From contig NZ_FMYQ01000003.1 of assembly GCF_900096975.1 (NCBI RefSeq), forward strand, positions 62,001 to 126,000: a stretch of 64,000 bases of DNA, given 5' to 3'. A program made the translations under genes and the position numbers. The DNA comes from Paraburkholderia lycopersici. Lineage in GTDB: Bacteria; Pseudomonadota; Gammaproteobacteria; Burkholderiales; Burkholderiaceae. The notes beneath the pieces were generated by a model. The model was not told the DNA's origin. It searched no databases and saw only the letters and a list, made by a program, of their open reading frames with translations. This document shows, piece after piece, positions 39,711 to 52,800 of this stretch (the stretch's first letter is position 1; each line of letters starts with the position of its first letter).

Positions 39711-40532
39711 ATGGCCATCTCGATCAAGAACGAACACGACATCGCGCAAATGCGCGTCGCCTGCCGGCTGGCGAGCGAGGTGCTCGATTACATCACGCCG
39801 TTCATCACGGCCGGTGTGACGACGGGCGAGCTCGACCGCCTGTGCCACGAATACATGACCAATGTGCAGGGCACGGTGCCGGCACCGCTGAATTATCAGC
39901 CGCCCGGCTATCCGCCCTATCCGAAGGCGATCTGCACCTCCGTCAACGACGTGATCTGTCACGGTATTCCGGGAGACAAGGCGCTGAAGAACGGCGACAC
40001 GCTCAATATCGACATCACCGTCATCAAAGATGGCTATTTCGGCGACACGAGCCGCATGTTCATCGTCGGCGAGGGCTCGATTCTCGCGAAGCGCCTCGTG
40101 CAAACCACCTACGAATGCATGTGGCTCGGCATCGAACAGGTGCGCCCCGGCGCGCATCTCGGCGACATCGGCCACGCCATCCAGCGCTACGCCGAGAGCC
40201 AGGGCTACAGCGTGGTGCGCGAATACTGCGGCCATGGCATCGGCACGGTGTTCCACGAAGATCCGCAGGTGCTGCACTACGGCCGCCCCGGCACCGGCAT
40301 CGAACTCGTGCCCGGCATGATCTTCACCGTCGAGCCGATGATCAATGCCGGCCGCCGCGACATCCGCACCATGCCGGACCAGTGGACCGTCAAGACGAAG
40401 GACCGCAGCCTCTCGGCGCAGTGGGAGCACACGGTGCTCGTGACCGAAACGGGCTACGAGGTCCTGACGGTTTCGGCGGGCACGCCCGCCAAACCGGCCA
40501 TCGTCGCGCAGATGGCGGGTACGGCGGCCTGA
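39711..40532 (+). CDS. map: Type I methionine aminopeptidase
   Basis: A 273-residue metalloprotease that removes the initiator methionine, acting after peptide deformylase (def, also in this window). The five metal ligands are visible: the two Asp in NIDITVIKDGYFGDTSRMF, His in CGHGIGTVFHEDP, Glu in MIFTVEPMINAG and Glu in SAQWEHTVLVTETGYEVL. Length is normal with a short C-terminal tail. ATG at 39711. It is divergent from rpsB; glnD follows 370 bases later. Confidence 0.97.
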   Translation: MAISIKNEHDIAQMRVACRLASEVLDYITPFITAGVTTGELDRLCHEYMTNVQGTVPAPLNYQPPGYPPYPKAICTSVNDVICHGIPGDKALKNGDTLNIDITVIKDGYFGDTSRMFIVGEGSILAKRLVQTTYECMWLGIEQVRPGAHLGDIGHAIQRYAESQGYSVVREYCGHGIGTVFHEDPQVLHYGRPGTGIELVPGMIFTVEPMINAGRRDIRTMPDQWTVKTKDRSLSAQWEHTVLVTETGYEVLTVSAGTPAKPAIVAQMAGTAA

Positions 40533-40902
40533 CGCCAGAGCCGACGGGCCGGAAAGCGCACGCGACGCGGTCCGGCGCAACGATAGGTAAGGCCAGTGGC
40601 GGGAATCGGGCGTCCGGGCGTCCGGGCGTCAAGTATCCGGCCCCACGCAGCAAGTCGATCAATCGCGGCGCTCAGCGGGCACGGTCGAAGCCTGCGCCGT
40701 CGCCGCCAGGGACGAACCGTAGTCCAACGAAGCGCCGGAGTTGACCGCACCGGTAACCCGACCCGCCGAATTCAGGGAAACGACGAAGCAACCCAAGCCA
40801 ACCCGCCGAGCCGTCCTCGCGAGAGCCGCCAGCCGGCAAAGCCGGACCGGCGCAGCGCGCAACCGGCCGCCGACCCAACCGCGTCAACCACGACCAGATC
40901 CC
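40533..40902. other. Gene-free gap between map and glnD
   Basis: About 370 bases without a recognisable gene. The glnD frame is open through much of it but is not family-like. It contains a run of near-identical octamers, cgggcgtc-type, repeated three times at about 40607-40630. No clear promoter or terminator was found. Confidence 0.45.
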
Positions 40903-43482
40903 ATGAGCGTTACCGCCGTTGCCGTTTCCGATACCTCGTCGCTGAAGTCCGACTACAAGGCCGCCAAGGCCCAGTTGCTCGAGCGGTTCAAGACCGCGAC
41001 CAACGTCGACTCGCTGATGCGCGCACTCGCCCGCACCACCGACGAGACCTTGCGCCACGCCTGGAACCTCTGCGAGCTGCCGGCATCGCTCGCGCTCGTC
41101 GCCGTGGGCGGCTTCGGGCGCGGCGAGCTTGCGCCGTGGTCCGACGTCGATATCCTCGTGTTGCTGCCGGACGACGAACCGCTCGCGCCGCTCGAGGAAC
41201 GCATCGAACGATTCATCGGTCTCGCATGGGATCTTGGACTCGATATCGGCAGCAGCGTGCGCAGCATCTCCCAATGCCTCGAGGAAGCCGCCAACGACGT
41301 CACCGTGCGCACATCGCTGCTGGAGGCGCGCCGCATCACCGGCAGCCCGACGCTCTTCGGCGATTTCGCGCAACGCTATCGCGACGCGATGGACCCCCGC
41401 GCCTTCTTCCAGGCGAAGGTGCTCGAAATGCGCCAGCGCCACGCACGCTTCCAGGACACACCCTACGCGCTCGAGCCGAACGTCAAGGAGAGCCCCGGCG
41501 GCCTGCGCGACCTGCAGCTGATCCTCTGGATCACCGAGGCCGCGGCCTTCGGCAGCAGCTGGAAGGAGCTGGACCAGCGCGGCCTCATTACCGGGCGCGA
41601 GGCGCGCGAGCTGCGCCGCAACGAGGCGTTCCTCAAGGCGTTGCGCGCGCGCCTGCACGTGATCGCGGGCCGCCGCCAGGACATTCTCGTATTCGATCTG
41701 CAAACGGCGGTGGCCGAGAGCTTCGGCTTCAAGGCGAGCGGCACGCGGCGCGCGAGCGAACAGCTCATGCGCCGCTATTACTGGGCCGCGAAGGCAGTCA
41801 CGCAGCTTTCCACCATCCTGATCCAGAACATCGAGGCGCAACTCTTCCCGAGCACGAGCGGCATCACGCGCACGCTGTCCGACCACTTCGTCGAGAAGCA
41901 AGGCATGCTCGAAATCGTCAGCGACGACGTGTTCGAACGCGAGCCGCACGCCATTCTCGAAGCCTTCCTGCTCTACGAGCAGGTGCCGGGCGTGAAGGGC
42001 CTCTCGGCGCGCACCGTGCGCGCGCTTTACAACGCGCGCGAAACCATGGACCAGCACTGGCGGCGGGACCCGGAAAACCGCCGGCTCTTCATGGAGATTC
42101 TCCGGCAGCCGACCGGCATCACGCACGCCATGCGGCTCATGAACCAGACGAGCGTGCTCGGGCGCTACCTGCTCAATTTCCGGCGCATCGTCGGGCAGAT
42201 GCAGCATGACCTCTATCACGTCTACACGGTCGACCAGCACATCCTGATGGTGCTGCGCAACATCCGCCGCTTCGCCGTGGCCGAGCATGCGCACGAATAT
42301 CCATTCTGCAGCCAGCTGATCGCCAATTTCGAGCGCCCGTGGGTGCTCTACGTCGCGGCGCTGTTCCACGATATCGCCAAGGGACGCGGCGGCGACCACT
42401 CGCAGCTCGGCATGGCCGACGCGCGGCGCTTTTGCCGCGAACACGGCATCACGGGCGACGACGCCGACCTGATCGTCTGGCTCGTCGGGCAGCACCTGAC
42501 GATGAGCCAGGTCGCCCAGAAGCAGGACATCACCGACCCCGAGGTCGTGAAGCGCTTCGCCGAGCTGGTCGGCACGGAGCGGCGCCTCTCGGCGCTTTAC
42601 CTGCTGACGGTCGCCGACATCCGCGGCACGAGCCCGAAGGTCTGGAACAACTGGAAAGGCAAGCTGCTCGAGGATCTCTACCGCTCGACGCTCGCCGTGC
42701 TCGGCGGCGCCAAACCCGACGCGCACTCGGAACTCAAGACGCGCCAGGAGCTTGCGCTCGCGCTGCTGCGGCTCGAGACGGTGCCGGAAGACGCGCATCG
42801 AGCGCTTTGGGACAAGCTCGACGTGGGCTACTTCCTGCGCCACGACGCCGCCGACATCGCCTGGCAAACGCGCGTGCTCTACCGCCACGTCGAATCGCTG
42901 GAGCCGGTCGTGCGCGCGCGCCCGTCGCCGATCGGGGAGGCGCTGCAGGTACTCGTCTACGCACAGGACCGCCCCGACCTCTTCGCGACGATGTGCGCGT
43001 ACTTCGACCGCAGCGGCCTCTCCGTGCTCGACGCGCGCGTAAGCACGACGCGCCACGGCTACGCGCTCGATAACTTCATCGTCGCGCACACCGAGGGCGA
43101 CGTGCATTACCGCGATATCGCGAACCTCGTCGAGCAGGAACTCGCGGCGCGCCTGAAAGCAACCGGCAATGCGTTGCCCGAGCCTTCGAAGGGACGTCTG
43201 TCGCGCCTGTCGCGCACTTTCCCGGTCACGCCGCGCGTCGACCTGCGGGCCGACGAGCGCGGCCAGTACTACATCCTGTCCGTGTCGGCGAACGACCGGC
43301 CGGGCCTCCTCTATTCCATCGCGCGCGTGCTCGCGGAGCATCACGTCGGCGTCCATGCGGCGCGGATCAACACGCTCGGCGAACGGGTCGAAGACGTATT
43401 TCTGCTCGACGGCTCGGGCCTCTCCGACAACCGCCTGCAGATTCGCGTCGAAACCGAATTGCTGCGCGCGATCGCAGTGTGA
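40903..43482 (+). CDS. glnD: Bifunctional uridylyltransferase/uridylyl-removing enzyme GlnD
   Basis: An 859-residue nitrogen sensor that uridylylates PII when glutamine is low and removes UMP when it is high. The nucleotidyltransferase site is [20 protein letters not shown], near residues 69-88. The HD hydrolase motif is [14 protein letters not shown] with His489-Asp490. Two C-terminal ACT domains follow, including [18 protein letters not shown] and [18 protein letters not shown]. Start is the ATG at 40903, which gives normal family length; in-frame upstream sequence is not conserved. Its stop overlaps a possible GTG start of the next gene. Confidence 0.97.
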   Translation: MSVTAVAVSDTSSLKSDYKAAKAQLLERFKTATNVDSLMRALARTTDETLRHAWNLCELPASLALVAVGGFGRGELAPWSDVDILVLLPDDEPLAPLEERIERFIGLAWDLGLDIGSSVRSISQCLEEAANDVTVRTSLLEARRITGSPTLFGDFAQRYRDAMDPRAFFQAKVLEMRQRHARFQDTPYALEPNVKESPGGLRDLQLILWITEAAAFGSSWKELDQRGLITGREARELRRNEAFLKALRARLHVIAGRRQDILVFDLQTAVAESFGFKASGTRRASEQLMRRYYWAAKAVTQLSTILIQNIEAQLFPSTSGITRTLSDHFVEKQGMLEIVSDDVFEREPHAILEAFLLYEQVPGVKGLSARTVRALYNARETMDQHWRRDPENRRLFMEILRQPTGITHAMRLMNQTSVLGRYLLNFRRIVGQMQHDLYHVYTVDQHILMVLRNIRRFAVAEHAHEYPFCSQLIANFERPWVLYVAALFHDIAKGRGGDHSQLGMADARRFCREHGITGDDADLIVWLVGQHLTMSQVAQKQDITDPEVVKRFAELVGTERRLSALYLLTVADIRGTSPKVWNNWKGKLLEDLYRSTLAVLGGAKPDAHSELKTRQELALALLRLETVPEDAHRALWDKLDVGYFLRHDAADIAWQTRVLYRHVESLEPVVRARPSPIGEALQVLVYAQDRPDLFATMCAYFDRSGLSVLDARVSTTRHGYALDNFIVAHTEGDVHYRDIANLVEQELAARLKATGNALPEPSKGRLSRLSRTFPVTPRVDLRADERGQYYILSVSANDRPGLLYSIARVLAEHHVGVHAARINTLGERVEDVFLLDGSGLSDNRLQIRVETELLRAIAV

Positions 43483-43508
43483 ATGACCAAGCGAAATACC
43501 CAAATCCC

Positions 43509-45371
43509 ATGCGAGCCAAACTGACAGCCAAACATCCGCGCCCGACCACTCCGGAACGCGCCCCCGTCCGCCGCGGCAGCACGACCGCGCGTAAGCCGGT
43601 GCGGCCGGCTGAGGTGCGGCCGGCTGTTACCACGAAAACTTCGGCAGCGAAGCCCGCACGCGCCGAAACGCGCCCCGGCGATCGTCCCGCCCGGCCCGCC
43701 CGCGAAAGCGGCTTCGGTGACGGACGCCGCCAGACACGACGCACCGGCGATGAATCGCGCGGCTTCGCGCATGCTCGCGACGAAGGCGGCGAACGGCGTT
43801 TTGCGCGACGCACCGAAGGCGATGAGCGGCGTCCGCCGCGTAGCCGCGACGAAGGTGGTGAGCGACGCTTTGCGCGTCGCACCGAAGGCGATGACCGCCG
43901 TCCTCCGCGCAGCCGCGACGAAGGTGGCGAACGACGCTTTGCGCGTCGCGCCGAAGGCGATGAGCGGCGTCCGCCGCGCAGCCGCGACGAAGGCGGCGAA
44001 CGACGCTTTGCGCGTCGCACCGAAGGCGATGACCGCCGTCCTCCGCGCAGCCGCGACGAAGGTGGTGAAAAGCGCTTTGCGCGACGCACCGAAGGCGATG
44101 ACCGCCGTCCTCCGCGTAGCCGCGACGAAGGTGGTGAACGACGCTTTGCGCGTCGCACCGAAGGCGATGACCGCCGTCCTCCGCGTAACCGCGACGAAGG
44201 CGGTGAAAAGCGTTTTGCGCGTCGCACCGAAGGCGATGACCGCCGTCCTCCCCGTAGCCGCGAGGATGGCGGTGAAAAGCGCTTTGCGCGTCGCACCGAA
44301 GGCGATGACCGCCGTCCTCCCCGTAGCCGCGAGGATGGCGGTGAAAAGCGCTTTGCGCGTCGCACCGAAGGCGATGACCGCCGTCCTCCCCGTAGCCGCG
44401 AGGAAGGCACCGAGCGCCGTTTCGCGCGCCCGGTGAAATCCACCTGGAACGCCGACCGTGAAGGCGGTGCACCGCGCGCCCGCCGCGCCGCCGAGGAAGG
44501 CGCTGGCGCGCGCAAAACTGCCCGCCCGGTCAAATCGGTCGACCAGCCTCCGCGCCGCGCCGCTGACGGCGAAGCCGCGCCGCGCCGTGCGCCGCGCGAC
44601 GAAATCGACGGCGACAATACGCTGCGCCTGTCCAAGCGCATGTCCGAACTGGGCCTGTGCTCGCGCCGCGAAGCCGACGAATGGATCGAAAAGGGCTGGG
44701 TCTACGTGGATGGCGAAGTCGTCGACACGCTCGGCGCCAAGGTCACACCGGAGCAGCACATCGAGATCGACCCGGCTGCGCTCGCCGCACAGGCGCGCCA
44801 GGTCACGATCCTGCTGCATAAACCCGTGGGCTACGTGTCGGGCCAGGCCGAGGACGGCTATGAGCCCGCCGCCGCCCTCATTACTGGCGAGAACCACTGG
44901 GACGGCGACCGCTCCGGCATCCGCTTCTCGGCGAAGCATCTGCGCACGCTTGCGCCGGCGGGCCGTCTCGACATCGACTCGACGGGCCTGCTCGTGCTGA
45001 CCCAGGACGGCCGCGTGGCCAGACAACTGATCGGCGAGAGCTCCGACATCGACAAGGAATACCTCGTTCGCGTCACCTATGACGACATCGAAACCGAAAT
45101 CGATCAGCATTTCCCGCCCGAACTGCTCGCGAAGCTGCGCCACGGCCTCTCGCTCGACGACGTTCCGCTCAAGCCCGCCCAGGTAAGCTGGCAGAATGGC
45201 GAGCAGTTACGTTTCGTGCTGCGCGAAGGCAAGAAGCGTCAGATTCGCCGCATGTGCGAACTGGTCGGTCTCAAGGTCGTGGGCCTCAAGCGCGTGCGCA
45301 TGGGCCGCGTGCTGCTCGGCGCGCTGCCGCAAGGCCAATGGCGTTATCTGGCCGCCGACGAAGCGTTTTGA
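43509..45371 (+). CDS. RsuA/RluF-type RNA pseudouridine synthase with repeat N-terminus
   Basis: A 620-residue protein; the catalytic part is only the last 260 or so. An S4 RNA-binding domain (LRLSKRMSELGLCSRREAD) is followed by the RsuA/RluB/RluF-type catalytic domain with Asp488 in the GRLD motif and the C-terminal GKKRQIRRMCELVG. By resemblance it is closest to RluF, which modifies 23S rRNA at U2604. Residues 90-296 are nine near-identical 23-residue repeats of the form RDEGGERRFARRTEGDDRRPP, plus a partial tenth; a basic, disordered N-terminus precedes them. A GTG at 43479 overlapping the glnD stop would add ten residues. A terminator follows. Confidence 0.9.
   Translation: MRAKLTAKHPRPTTPERAPVRRGSTTARKPVRPAEVRPAVTTKTSAAKPARAETRPGDRPARPARESGFGDGRRQTRRTGDESRGFAHARDEGGERRFARRTEGDERRPPRSRDEGGERRFARRTEGDDRRPPRSRDEGGERRFARRAEGDERRPPRSRDEGGERRFARRTEGDDRRPPRSRDEGGEKRFARRTEGDDRRPPRSRDEGGERRFARRTEGDDRRPPRNRDEGGEKRFARRTEGDDRRPPRSREDGGEKRFARRTEGDDRRPPRSREDGGEKRFARRTEGDDRRPPRSREEGTERRFARPVKSTWNADREGGAPRARRAAEEGAGARKTARPVKSVDQPPRRAADGEAAPRRAPRDEIDGDNTLRLSKRMSELGLCSRREADEWIEKGWVYVDGEVVDTLGAKVTPEQHIEIDPAALAAQARQVTILLHKPVGYVSGQAEDGYEPAAALITGENHWDGDRSGIRFSAKHLRTLAPAGRLDIDSTGLLVLTQDGRVARQLIGESSDIDKEYLVRVTYDDIETEIDQHFPPELLAKLRHGLSLDDVPLKPAQVSWQNGEQLRFVLREGKKRQIRRMCELVGLKVVGLKRVRMGRVLLGALPQGQWRYLAADEAF
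43776..44435 (+). repeat. Nine tandem 69-bp coding repeats plus a partial copy
   Basis: Full units run from 43776 to 44396 (9 x 69 bp), followed by a diverged partial unit. Each encodes 23 residues with alternating acidic (DEGGE, EGDD) and basic (RRFARR, RRPPR) blocks. Variation is limited to E/D, R/K, T/A and S/N changes; units 8 and 9 are almost identical in DNA, which points to recent duplication. Confidence 0.95.
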
Positions 45372-45401
45372 GCCGCCTTGCAGCAAACGCCGCGCTGAAT
45401 G

Positions 45402-45431
45402 AAAACGGGAGCCAGATGGCTCCCGTTTTTT
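45402..45431 (-). terminator. Bidirectional terminator between rRNA pseudouridine synthase and def
   Basis: Perfect 12-bp stem aaaacgggagcc/ggctcccgtttt with loop agat. A-run on one side and T-run on the other serve both convergent genes. Confidence 0.95.
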
Positions 45432-45446
45432 CTGGCGTGTCGGGGT

Positions 45447-48369
<2,923 letters not shown>

Positions 48370-49656
48370 TTACTGGCTGAAGAGCCGCCGCGTGGCCGGC
48401 GAGCCGGCCGGAATGCCGGCCTGCTCCAGTTTTGCGTACAGCGTCATGAGCTGCTTGTCGATGGACTGCAGCACCGATTCAGGCAGCGGCCGGCGCTGAT
48501 CATCGACCACACGCCCGCCAATGCGCTCCGCAAGCGACTTCGCGTAATCGCACATCAGGCGGAACGGCAGGATGTCTTCGTCGGCCACGGGCACATCAAG
48601 GATCAGCGTAATCAGCTCGCCGCCCTTGTAGGTGAGGTCGTCGCGCAGGAAGTTGGTGTCGCCGAACTGCAGCATGAACACGGGGCTCTGTTTCGCGTCG
48701 AGCTTCACAAAGCGCGTGCCGTCGCGCGAAAGCAGAAGACCGTCCTGCGCGGCCACGGCCTGCACGTAGTTCGCCGACCACGGCGCGCCGTCCGACATCA
48801 CGTTGATCGAGAGCTGCGCGTCGCACTGCGCGGCGAAGCCATCGAGCTCACGCGCCATGGCCACCGTCTCCATCATGTCAGGAAATTCGGGCGCGGCGTC
48901 GAGCGCGTCGGCGAACTGCTGTACGCCCGTCACGAACTCCGAGAATTCGAGCTCGTTAAGAGGGCCGTTGCGGTTCGCGAGCTGGGCGGCAGCGCGCAGC
49001 TCCTCGTAGCGCACGCCGTTTTGCAGCAGTTCCCAGCCATCGCCGCCCTCGGGCTTGCCTTCGATATGAACCGGCTTGCTGCCCGCGCGGCGCAGCCGCT
49101 GCGCCAACGGAATCACGCGCTCGCCCGCCACCGGCGAGCCGAGCCGGATCGGCACGATGCAGTCGATGCGACGGTCCACCACGGCAGGCGGAGCCGAGGA
49201 GATCGTGGTCGCGGCCGGCATGACAGGCTCGATTCGTTCAGCTTCGTCGGCCTTCTCCTTCGCGGGTTCCGCGGCGGTGGCGACGTTCGCAGCCGGCGCG
49301 GCCTCGGTGGCCTCGTCGGGGCTCGCCTCGATCTCCTGCAAGCCGTTCGGCGTCGTGCTTTCTGCCTGGATGTCGGCGGGCGTGTCGAGCGGGGCCGCGG
49401 TCGCGAAACCCGGCTCCACGCGCCCGGTTTCCATGCCGCCCGCGAGCGAGGGTTCGCGCCGGGCCGGGGCATGAGCCGGCTCGATAAACGGGCTTGGTTC
49501 CTGAAACTCGTCGCGCGGCGGCGTCTCGACCGCCTCCGAGGGCATCGGGCGCGGCATGCGCCGGCGCACCCTCGCGCCCTGCCACGCGTTGTAAACCACC
49601 ACGCCCCCGACCACCACGGCGCCCGCGCCGATCAACCCGAGAGTCAACTCGTCCAT
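48370..49656 (-). CDS. zipA: Cell division protein ZipA
   Basis: A 428-residue inner-membrane protein that tethers FtsZ at the septum. It starts with one membrane segment, LTLGLIGAGAVVVGGVVVYNAW. A basic patch (RVRRRMPRP) and a long disordered linker rich in Pro, Ala and Glu follow, to about residue 160. The C-terminal FtsZ-binding domain starts near DRRIDCIVPIRLGSP and ends with CDYAKSLAERIGGRVVDD and MTLYAKLEQAGI. I used the ATG at 49656 with GGAG 5 bases upstream. It lies downstream of smc, an arrangement usual in this group. Confidence 0.93.
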   Translation of the reverse strand: MDELTLGLIGAGAVVVGGVVVYNAWQGARVRRRMPRPMPSEAVETPPRDEFQEPSPFIEPAHAPARREPSLAGGMETGRVEPGFATAAPLDTPADIQAESTTPNGLQEIEASPDEATEAAPAANVATAAEPAKEKADEAERIEPVMPAATTISSAPPAVVDRRIDCIVPIRLGSPVAGERVIPLAQRLRRAGSKPVHIEGKPEGGDGWELLQNGVRYEELRAAAQLANRNGPLNELEFSEFVTGVQQFADALDAAPEFPDMMETVAMARELDGFAAQCDAQLSINVMSDGAPWSANYVQAVAAQDGLLLSRDGTRFVKLDAKQSPVFMLQFGDTNFLRDDLTYKGGELITLILDVPVADEDILPFRLMCDYAKSLAERIGGRVVDDQRRPLPESVLQSIDKQLMTLYAKLEQAGIPAGSPATRRLFSQ

Positions 49657-49800
49657 GCATGCTCCATCAGCAATTCTTGTTCGATGGCGCGCGCACCATG
49701 CGCGCCCTTTCCATGGCGTTCGCGTCGCGCGCGGGAGCTGCCTGTCCATCGGCGCCGCCGGCCGCGCGTCGCGCGCCATCCGTTAGACCGTTTAAATCGA

Positions 49801-52800
49801 CTAGACCGTATTCTGGGCGAAACCCGCCGCTGTTTCCATGTCGACCGCGACGATGCGTGATACGCCTTGCTCCTGCATCGTCACGCCAATGAGCTGCTGC
49901 GCCATCTCCATGGCGATCTTGTTGTGCGAAATGAACAGGAACTGCGTTTTGTCCGACATCGCGCGCACGAGGTTGGCGAAGCGTTCCGTGTTCGCGTCGT
50001 CGAGCGGCGCGTCCACTTCGTCGAGCAGACAGAACGGCGCGGGATTGAGCTGGAACATCGCGAACACCAGTGCCGTGGCCGTGAGCGCCTTCTCGCCGCC
50101 AGAAAGCAGGTGAATCGTCGAGTTCTTCTTGCCAGGCGGCTGCGCCATCACCTGGACCCCGGCGTCGAGAATCTCGTCGCCGGTCATGATGAGCTTCGCC
50201 TGGCCGCCACCGAAGAGACGCGGGAACAACTCGCCGAAATGGCGGTTCACTTCGTCGAACGTGCCCTGCAACAGCGTGCGCGTTTCCTGGTCGATCTTGC
50301 GAATCGCGTCCTCGAGCGTTTCGATCGCACTCGTGAGGTCGGCCGACTGCGCGTCGAGGAAGGTCTTGCGCTCCTTCGCCGCGGCCAGTTCGTCGAGTGC
50401 CGCCATGTTCACGGGCCCGAGCGCCGTGATCGCGTTGCTGATGCGCGTAACTTCGCCTTGCAGGTACGACGGCTTCATGTCCGCCGTAAGCTTTTCCTGC
50501 AGCGCGGCTTCGTCCACGCCCGCGGCCTGCAACTGCTCGACGAACTGCTCCCCGTTCAGCCGTGCCGCCTGCTCCTTCAACTGAAGCTCGGTGATGCGAT
50601 CGCGCAGCGGCTGCAGCGCGCGCTCCGCGGCAAGGCGCGTTTCGTCGGCGGCGCGCAGCTTCGCGCTCAGGTCGTCGAGCTCGGCGCGCGCGGCGCGCAA
50701 CGTCTCTTCCTTCTGCGCGCGGATTTCCAGCGCGTCCTGCAGACCCGTATGCGCGGTCTGCTCGTTGATCGTTTCGAGTTCCGCACGCGCGTCTTCGAGC
50801 GACGCAGCCACGCGTTCGCTCTGATCGTGCGCGACCTGAATGTTGCGCCTCAACTCCTCGATGCGGTTCGCCATGTTGCGCGCCGCAAAGCGCGCGTCGC
50901 CAGCAGCGCGTTCGAGGTCGCGCGCCTCGTTGCGCGCCGCGCCGAGTTCCTCGTCGAGCGCTTCGAAAGCGAGCTGGTTGTCCTCGAAGCGTGCCTGCAA
51001 TTCGGCGAGTTCGATGTCATGGCGCTCGAAGTTCGCTTCCGACTCCGCCCGCAGCGCGCGCTGCTCCTCGATCTGCGCGCAAATTTCCTCAAGTTCCTCG
51101 CGGATCTGCGTGCTGCGCGCCGTGTAGCGCTCGTGCGCCTGTGTCAGCTTCAGCACGTCCATTTGCAGCGCGTGTACGCGCTGGGTCGCGCGCTCGGCCT
51201 GCTGGCGCACTTCGGTGAGCACCTGGGCTGCCTGAGTGTGTGCCGCTTCGGCGCGCACCACCGCGCTACGCGCGTCGTCGGCGAGCAGCGCCTGGGCTCG
51301 CACCTGACGTTCGAGATTCTCGATCTCCTGCTGACGCGCGAGCATGCCGGCCTGCTCCGTGTCGGCGGCGTAAAGCTGAACGCCCACACGCGTCACGCTA
51401 TGACCCGCCTTCACCACGAAAGCGCCGCCATTCGGCAGCTGCGCGCGCTGCGCGAGCGCCTCGGCAAGGTCGTTGGCCACGAAGGTCGCACCGAGCCACT
51501 CGTTGAGAACCGCGCGCAAGCCAGCGTCGTCGATGCGCACCAGGGAGACCAACGGCGTGAGACCCGCGGGCGCGGCGGGCACCTGGCCCGCCGCGGGCGG
51601 CGAATAGAATGCGAGCTTCGCGGGCGGCGCGTCACTCGCGAACGCCTTCACCCAGTCGAGGTTCGAAACTTCGAGCGCGGCAAGCCGCTCGCGCAGCGCG
51701 GCTTCGAGCGCCGTTTCCCAGCCCGCGTCGACATGCAGCTTCTTCCACAGACGCGGCAGCGTACCCAGTTCGTGACGATCGAGCCACGGCTGGATCTTGC
51801 CTTCGGTCTGCACGTTTTCCTGCAGTTGCCGAAGCGCGGCAAGGCGAGCTTCGAGCTGGTGGATCTGCGCATTTTCCGCCTGCACGCGCTCGTGTGCGCC
51901 GCGGCGTTCCGCGTCGAGGCGCGGCACGGTTTCCTGGGCGTCGGCAAGGCGCGCCTGGGCGTCGTGAAGGATTTCCTCCTGCTCGGCCAGTTGCATGCGC
52001 AGCGCTTCGAGCTGCGCTTCGTCCGGGGCGTCGAGGCCGCCTTCCTCCGACTTCAAGCGCTCCTGGCGTTGTTGAAGCTGCTGGAGCATCTGGTCGGCGT
52101 TGCGCTGGTGCGCGGCTTCGAGCTTGATTGCCTGCTCGGTGAGCGCGATACCCGCGCGCTCGTCGTTCAGTTGCGCCTGCGCGTCGCGCCAGCGGTTTTC
52201 GAGCGCGGGCAGTGCGTCCTGCTTCGCCGCCGCCTCTTCCTCAGCGAGCGCCGCCTTTTCCTCGGCGATCGCCAGTTGTTCCCCGGCGTCTTCGATATCG
52301 CCCTGCGCCTTCCGAGCCTGCGCCTGCCATTGCTCGCGCTGCGCGGTGAGCGCGGCGATCTGCGCCTGCACGCGATTGCGCGACTCGACGATGAACTTGA
52401 TCTCGGCTTCGAGACGGCTCACCTCGGCGTTCGCTTCATAGAGCGCACCTTGCGCGCCCTGCATCGCGTCACTCGCCGAATAGTGGGCCACGCGCAGCGT
52501 TTCGAGCTGCGCTTCCACTTCGCGCAACTGCGCGGTGTGGCGTTCCAGGTCGATTTGCGCCTGCTCGATCGCGCGCTGCTGGCGCTGCTGCTCGCCCGCC
52601 GCCTCATTCTTGCGCAACAGCCACAGGAGGCGCTGCTTTTCCTCGCCTTCGGACTGCAGTTCGCGGAACTTCGTCGCAACGACCGCCTGACCCTCGAGCT
52701 TTTCGAGGTTGGTGGACAGCTCGCGCACGATGTCCTCCACACGAGTGAGATTCTCGCGCGTGTCGTGCAGTCGGTTCTCTGTCTCGCGGCGGCGCTCCTT

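Noticed and set aside
40672..43503. Minus-strand open frame of about 940 codons opposite glnD
   Set aside because: It is antisense to a complete glnD and shows no motif.
43776..44435. Possible CRISPR-like array because of regular repeats
   Set aside because: The units are contiguous, without spacers, and encode protein in frame. No cas gene is nearby.
43341..45143. Minus-strand open frames of 400-600 codons with repeated ATRRTAVIAFGATRKA units
   Set aside because: The repeats come from the 69-bp units of the plus-strand pseudouridine synthase, whose length is a multiple of three, so all frames stay open. The plus strand carries the S4 and catalytic domains.
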